Of a stretch of 52,584 bases of DNA, positions 50,760 to 52,584 are shown piece after piece. Where the stretch lies: positions 1-52,584 of the forward strand of contig DYHX01000003.1 of assembly GCA_020723925.1 (NCBI GenBank), written 5' to 3'. Position 1 is the first letter of the stretch; the number at the start of each line of letters is the position of its first letter. Made by a program: the position numbers and the translations under genes. The notes beneath the pieces were generated by a model. That model did no database searches. It worked only from the letters and a program-made list of their open reading frames with translations, and was not told the DNA's origin. The DNA is from Nitrospira japonica (lineage in GTDB: Bacteria > Nitrospirota > Thermodesulfovibrionia > Thermodesulfovibrionales > DYHX01).

Positions 50760-51404
50760 TTATTCCTCCTCATCTTTATTTATATTTATTCTAATCTCTA
50801 TATTGCCTTCTTCTGTCTTTTCTTTCTCCTGACTCTCGACTAACGACTGACGACTATTGACTGTCTTTTGAGGTTTCTTTGATACAGCAACAAGGGAAGG
50901 GCGCAGCACTTTATCCCTGAACATGTAGCCCTTTCTAAACTCCTCAACCACTGTTTTTTCATCTGTGTCCTCTCTCTCAACCTGCGTCATAGCATGATGC
51001 AGCGATGGATCGAATCGTTTGCCGAGGGCAGAGATTGGAGTAATGCCGAATTTCTCAATGACCCTCTGGAACTCCTTGAGTGTTATCTCTACGCCCTGGA
51101 CGAGTCCCTGTGAAACATTATTCGATGAATGTTTCACAGCCAACTCGAGATTATCTATAACAGGCAGGAGTTCATACAGCAATGACTCATTGCTGTATTT
51201 TATAAGCTCCTCCTTATCTTTCAATACCCTCTTCCTGTAATTGTCGAACTCTGCATAGAGCCGCAGGTACCTGTCTTTTAATTCCTGTAGCTCCTCCTCG
51301 GGTTTTAGTTTTTCTGTCTCCACCACCTCTTCTTTTTCACCGATAACCTGTTCCATTCCTGAAACTTCTTCCTCTCTCTTCTCTATGGTTTTATTTTCTT
51401 CCAA
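50760..51404 (-). CDS. grpE: nucleotide exchange factor GrpE
   Basis: Promotes ADP release from DnaK, 214 residues. The long N-terminal acidic helix (about 1-60) is followed by the dimerisation helices ([19 protein letters not shown]) and the beta-wing domain ([22 protein letters not shown] ... [26 protein letters not shown]). Beyond that a 30-residue tail ([15 protein letters not shown]...) is partly encoded by seven-base repeats at 50834-50865, and such a tail is not expected. The ATG overlaps the end of hrcA by 14 bases, so the two are coupled. Confidence 0.96.
   Translation of the reverse strand: MEENKTIEKREEEVSGMEQVIGEKEEVVETEKLKPEEELQELKDRYLRLYAEFDNYRKRVLKDKEELIKYSNESLLYELLPVIDNLELAVKHSSNNVSQGLVQGVEITLKEFQRVIEKFGITPISALGKRFDPSLHHAMTQVEREDTDEKTVVEEFRKGYMFRDKVLRPSLVAVSKKPQKTVNSRQSLVESQEKEKTEEGNIEIRININKDEEE
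50834..50865. repeat. heptad repeat in the 3' end of grpE
   Basis: Units TCTCGAC, TAACGAC, TGACGAC, TATTGAC and TGTC, a seven-base period with constant GAC. It is translated as the [10 protein letters not shown] part of the GrpE tail. The word is close to those at 46975-46999 and 27186-27210. Confidence 0.85.
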
Positions 51405-52440
51405 ACCATCCTCCTATCTCTCTGCTGAGCGCCCTTGTTATAAACTTTGCGGTCATATCGACTATGAAGATTGCCTTTGAATAGTCCATCCTTGTTGGGC
51501 CTATTATCCCAACGGTCCCGATAGGTCTATCGCCTTCTTTATATGTTGATGCTACAATGCTCAGTTTCTTCATTTCGTCATCAAGGTTTTCGGAACCTAT
51601 TACAACCTGCACTCCGTCCGATTCGGATAGCCTGTCAAGCAGTTTTATAATCAGGTGCTTGTCTTCTATGGCCCTTGAAATCTCTTTTATCTTCTCGATG
51701 TTTGAGAAATCAGGAAGTGATAGAACCTCTGAGAATCCAGAAATAAATATATCGCTATGAGGGAAAGACAATGCCTCCCTGCATATTCTTATCGCCCTTG
51801 ATATAAGGGTATCACATAGTGCCTTTTCTTTCGCCATTTCCTTTATTATCATCGAGCGAATTTCGTCAAGGGTATAGCCGGAGAACTCGGAATTCAGGTA
51901 TTCTGTTATCCTGTTAAGGTCTCTCTGCGTTAGCTCTGGATTCATATTCAGAATTCTGTTTTTTACCAGACCTTCGTTGGTAAAGAGCATTGCTACTGCC
52001 TGGTTCCCCCTGTATTTTAATAACTCGATCCTGTTCAATATTGTCCTGTCAGGGTTTGGAGGAAGTGCAACCCCGAGATAGTGCGAAAGAATCGAAAGTG
52101 TTTTTGTTGCCTCGCCAATGAGAATATTGATATCGTGTCTGATAGCCTCAAGTTTTCTTGTCAGGTCATGGACAAGCTCTTCATTTGGCTGATCTTCTTC
52201 ATGACGCAGGCAGTCAACATAAAATCTGTATCCCTTATCTGTAGGCACCCTTCCTGCAGAAGTGTGCGGCTGGCGCAGAAAGCCCATATCTTCGAGGTCA
52301 GCCATTATGTTTCTTATTGTTGCCGGAGAAAGGGCAAAAGAATACCTCTTTGTAACAAACCTTGACCCAACCGGGTCTGGATTGTTTATATAGCTCTGAA
52401 CTACTGCACAGAGCACTCTCTTGTTTCTCTCGTCAAGCAT
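51391..52440 (-). CDS. hrcA: heat-inducible transcription repressor HrcA
   Basis: Represses the dnaK operon by binding CIRCE; 349 residues. An N-terminal winged helix (about 1-75; VGSRFVTKRYSFALSPATIR, then DLEDMGFLRQPHTSAGRVPT) is family-defining. A GAF-like and inserted dimerisation domain follows, ending with IVASTYKEGDRPIGTVGIIGPTRMDY. GroEL normally keeps HrcA folded, so heat stress relieves repression; no groEL is in the window. It is first in the operon hrcA-grpE-dnaK-dnaJ-rsmE, under CIRCE at 52460. Only a weak ribosome site is seen before the ATG. Confidence 0.96.
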   Translation of the reverse strand: MLDERNKRVLCAVVQSYINNPDPVGSRFVTKRYSFALSPATIRNIMADLEDMGFLRQPHTSAGRVPTDKGYRFYVDCLRHEEDQPNEELVHDLTRKLEAIRHDINILIGEATKTLSILSHYLGVALPPNPDRTILNRIELLKYRGNQAVAMLFTNEGLVKNRILNMNPELTQRDLNRITEYLNSEFSGYTLDEIRSMIIKEMAKEKALCDTLISRAIRICREALSFPHSDIFISGFSEVLSLPDFSNIEKIKEISRAIEDKHLIIKLLDRLSESDGVQVVIGSENLDDEMKKLSIVASTYKEGDRPIGTVGIIGPTRMDYSKAIFIVDMTAKFITRALSREIGGWFGRK

Positions 52441-52459
52441 ATTTCGACAAGCTCAATAT

Positions 52460-52486
52460 TTAGCACTCTCAATGGTAGAGTGCTAA
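52460..52486. promoter_or_regulatory. CIRCE operator
   Basis: A perfect consensus TTAGCACTC-N9-GAGTGCTAA. The left arm is 52460-52468 and the right arm 52478-52486. It lies between the -10 box and the hrcA start, so HrcA binding should repress the whole hrcA-grpE-dnaK-dnaJ-rsmE operon. Confidence 0.95.
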
Positions 52487-52487
52487 T

Positions 52488-52517
52488 AATTTAGCAGTTA
52501 ATTCCTCAAGGTGTCAA
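52488..52517 (-). promoter_or_regulatory. sigma-70 promoter of the hrcA operon
   Basis: On the minus strand TTGACA (52512-52517), 18 bases, TAAATT (52488-52493); CTAAAT one base earlier gives the preferred spacing of 17. CIRCE follows directly. An upstream TTGACA at 52532-52537 has no matching -10. Confidence 0.65.
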
Positions 52518-52531
52518 GTAGACTGTTAGCC

Positions 52532-52584
52532 TGTCAAGCCAAAATAGAAATGTCCTATTTTCACCAAAATAGAAATGTCCGGTT
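52532..52584. mobile_element. probable insertion-sequence end at window edge
   Basis: Two identical 17-base copies of CCAAAATAGAAATGTCC (52539-52555 and 52564-52580), 25 bases apart. They are preceded by TGTCAAG (52532), which could be the outer tip. Multiple internal direct repeats and a TGT tip are typical of IS21-type ends. The transposase would lie beyond the window, so this is inference. Confidence 0.45.

Overview
The window looks like chromosomal DNA of an anaerobic, probably thermophilic or sediment-dwelling bacterium, most likely Nitrospirota (Thermodesulfovibrio-like), with Desulfobacterota as the alternative. This rests on gene content only: a complete bacterial-type CODH/acetyl-CoA synthase operon, three tandem octaheme cytochromes with a HybA/NrfD quinone module, ThyX in place of ThyA, and an hrcA-grpE-dnaK-dnaJ operon under a perfect CIRCE operator. 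No 16S or ribosomal marker is present to fix the taxonomy. No rRNA, tRNA or CRISPR array was seen.

Layout. 1-3.8 kb: a leftward promoter at the edge, then htpX and a UPF0182 membrane protein (minus strand). 4.0-9.9 kb: a tightly overlapping plus-strand operon with a corrinoid protein, a UroD-fold methyltransferase-like protein lacking the usual zinc-site HxC, a DUF1638 protein, a RACo-type corrinoid activator and a hybrid histidine kinase. It looks like a corrinoid methyl-transfer system of unknown substrate. 10.2-18.5 kb: a site-2 protease with CBS domains, an exported M1-peptidase/ChaN/PDZ fusion, a KefB-type antiporter, thyX, an FmdB zinc ribbon (absent from ordinary long-ORF lists) and a nucleotidyltransferase pair. 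18.6-32.5 kb: cooC, acsE, acsD, acsC, acsB, cooS, then NuoE-, NuoF-, truncated NuoF- and NuoG-like subunits. Together these make acetyl-CoA from methyl-THF, CO2 and CoA (or run in reverse), with a soluble NAD(P)H/ferredoxin electron module attached.

32.6-38.8 kb (minus strand): three octaheme c-type cytochromes, a Tat-dependent four-cluster ferredoxin and an NrfD quinone-interacting membrane subunit, a probable menaquinone-linked electron conduit of 24 hemes. 39.1-42.3 kb: a TauE/SafE exporter with PadR, and a two-component pair whose response regulator carries an ArsR-like winged helix. 42.4-46.8 kb: leuC (without leuD), ridA, der, yihY and a small SH3/Sm-like protein. 46.75-52.5 kb: rsmE, dnaJ, dnaK, grpE and hrcA, transcribed leftward from a sigma-70/CIRCE promoter. 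The last 50 bases look like an insertion-sequence end.

The most unusual feature is repeat content. At least eleven loci carry hairpin elements built from tandem seven-base words, each locus with its own word and a roughly complementary second arm. They sit between operon genes and inside, or at the ends of, thyX, nuoF, ridA, rsmE and grpE, where they are translated. Other palindromic families (GTCA...TGAC-ended units, GGGACAGTCCC units, a nested 157-bp palindrome) are interspersed and sometimes nested in one another.
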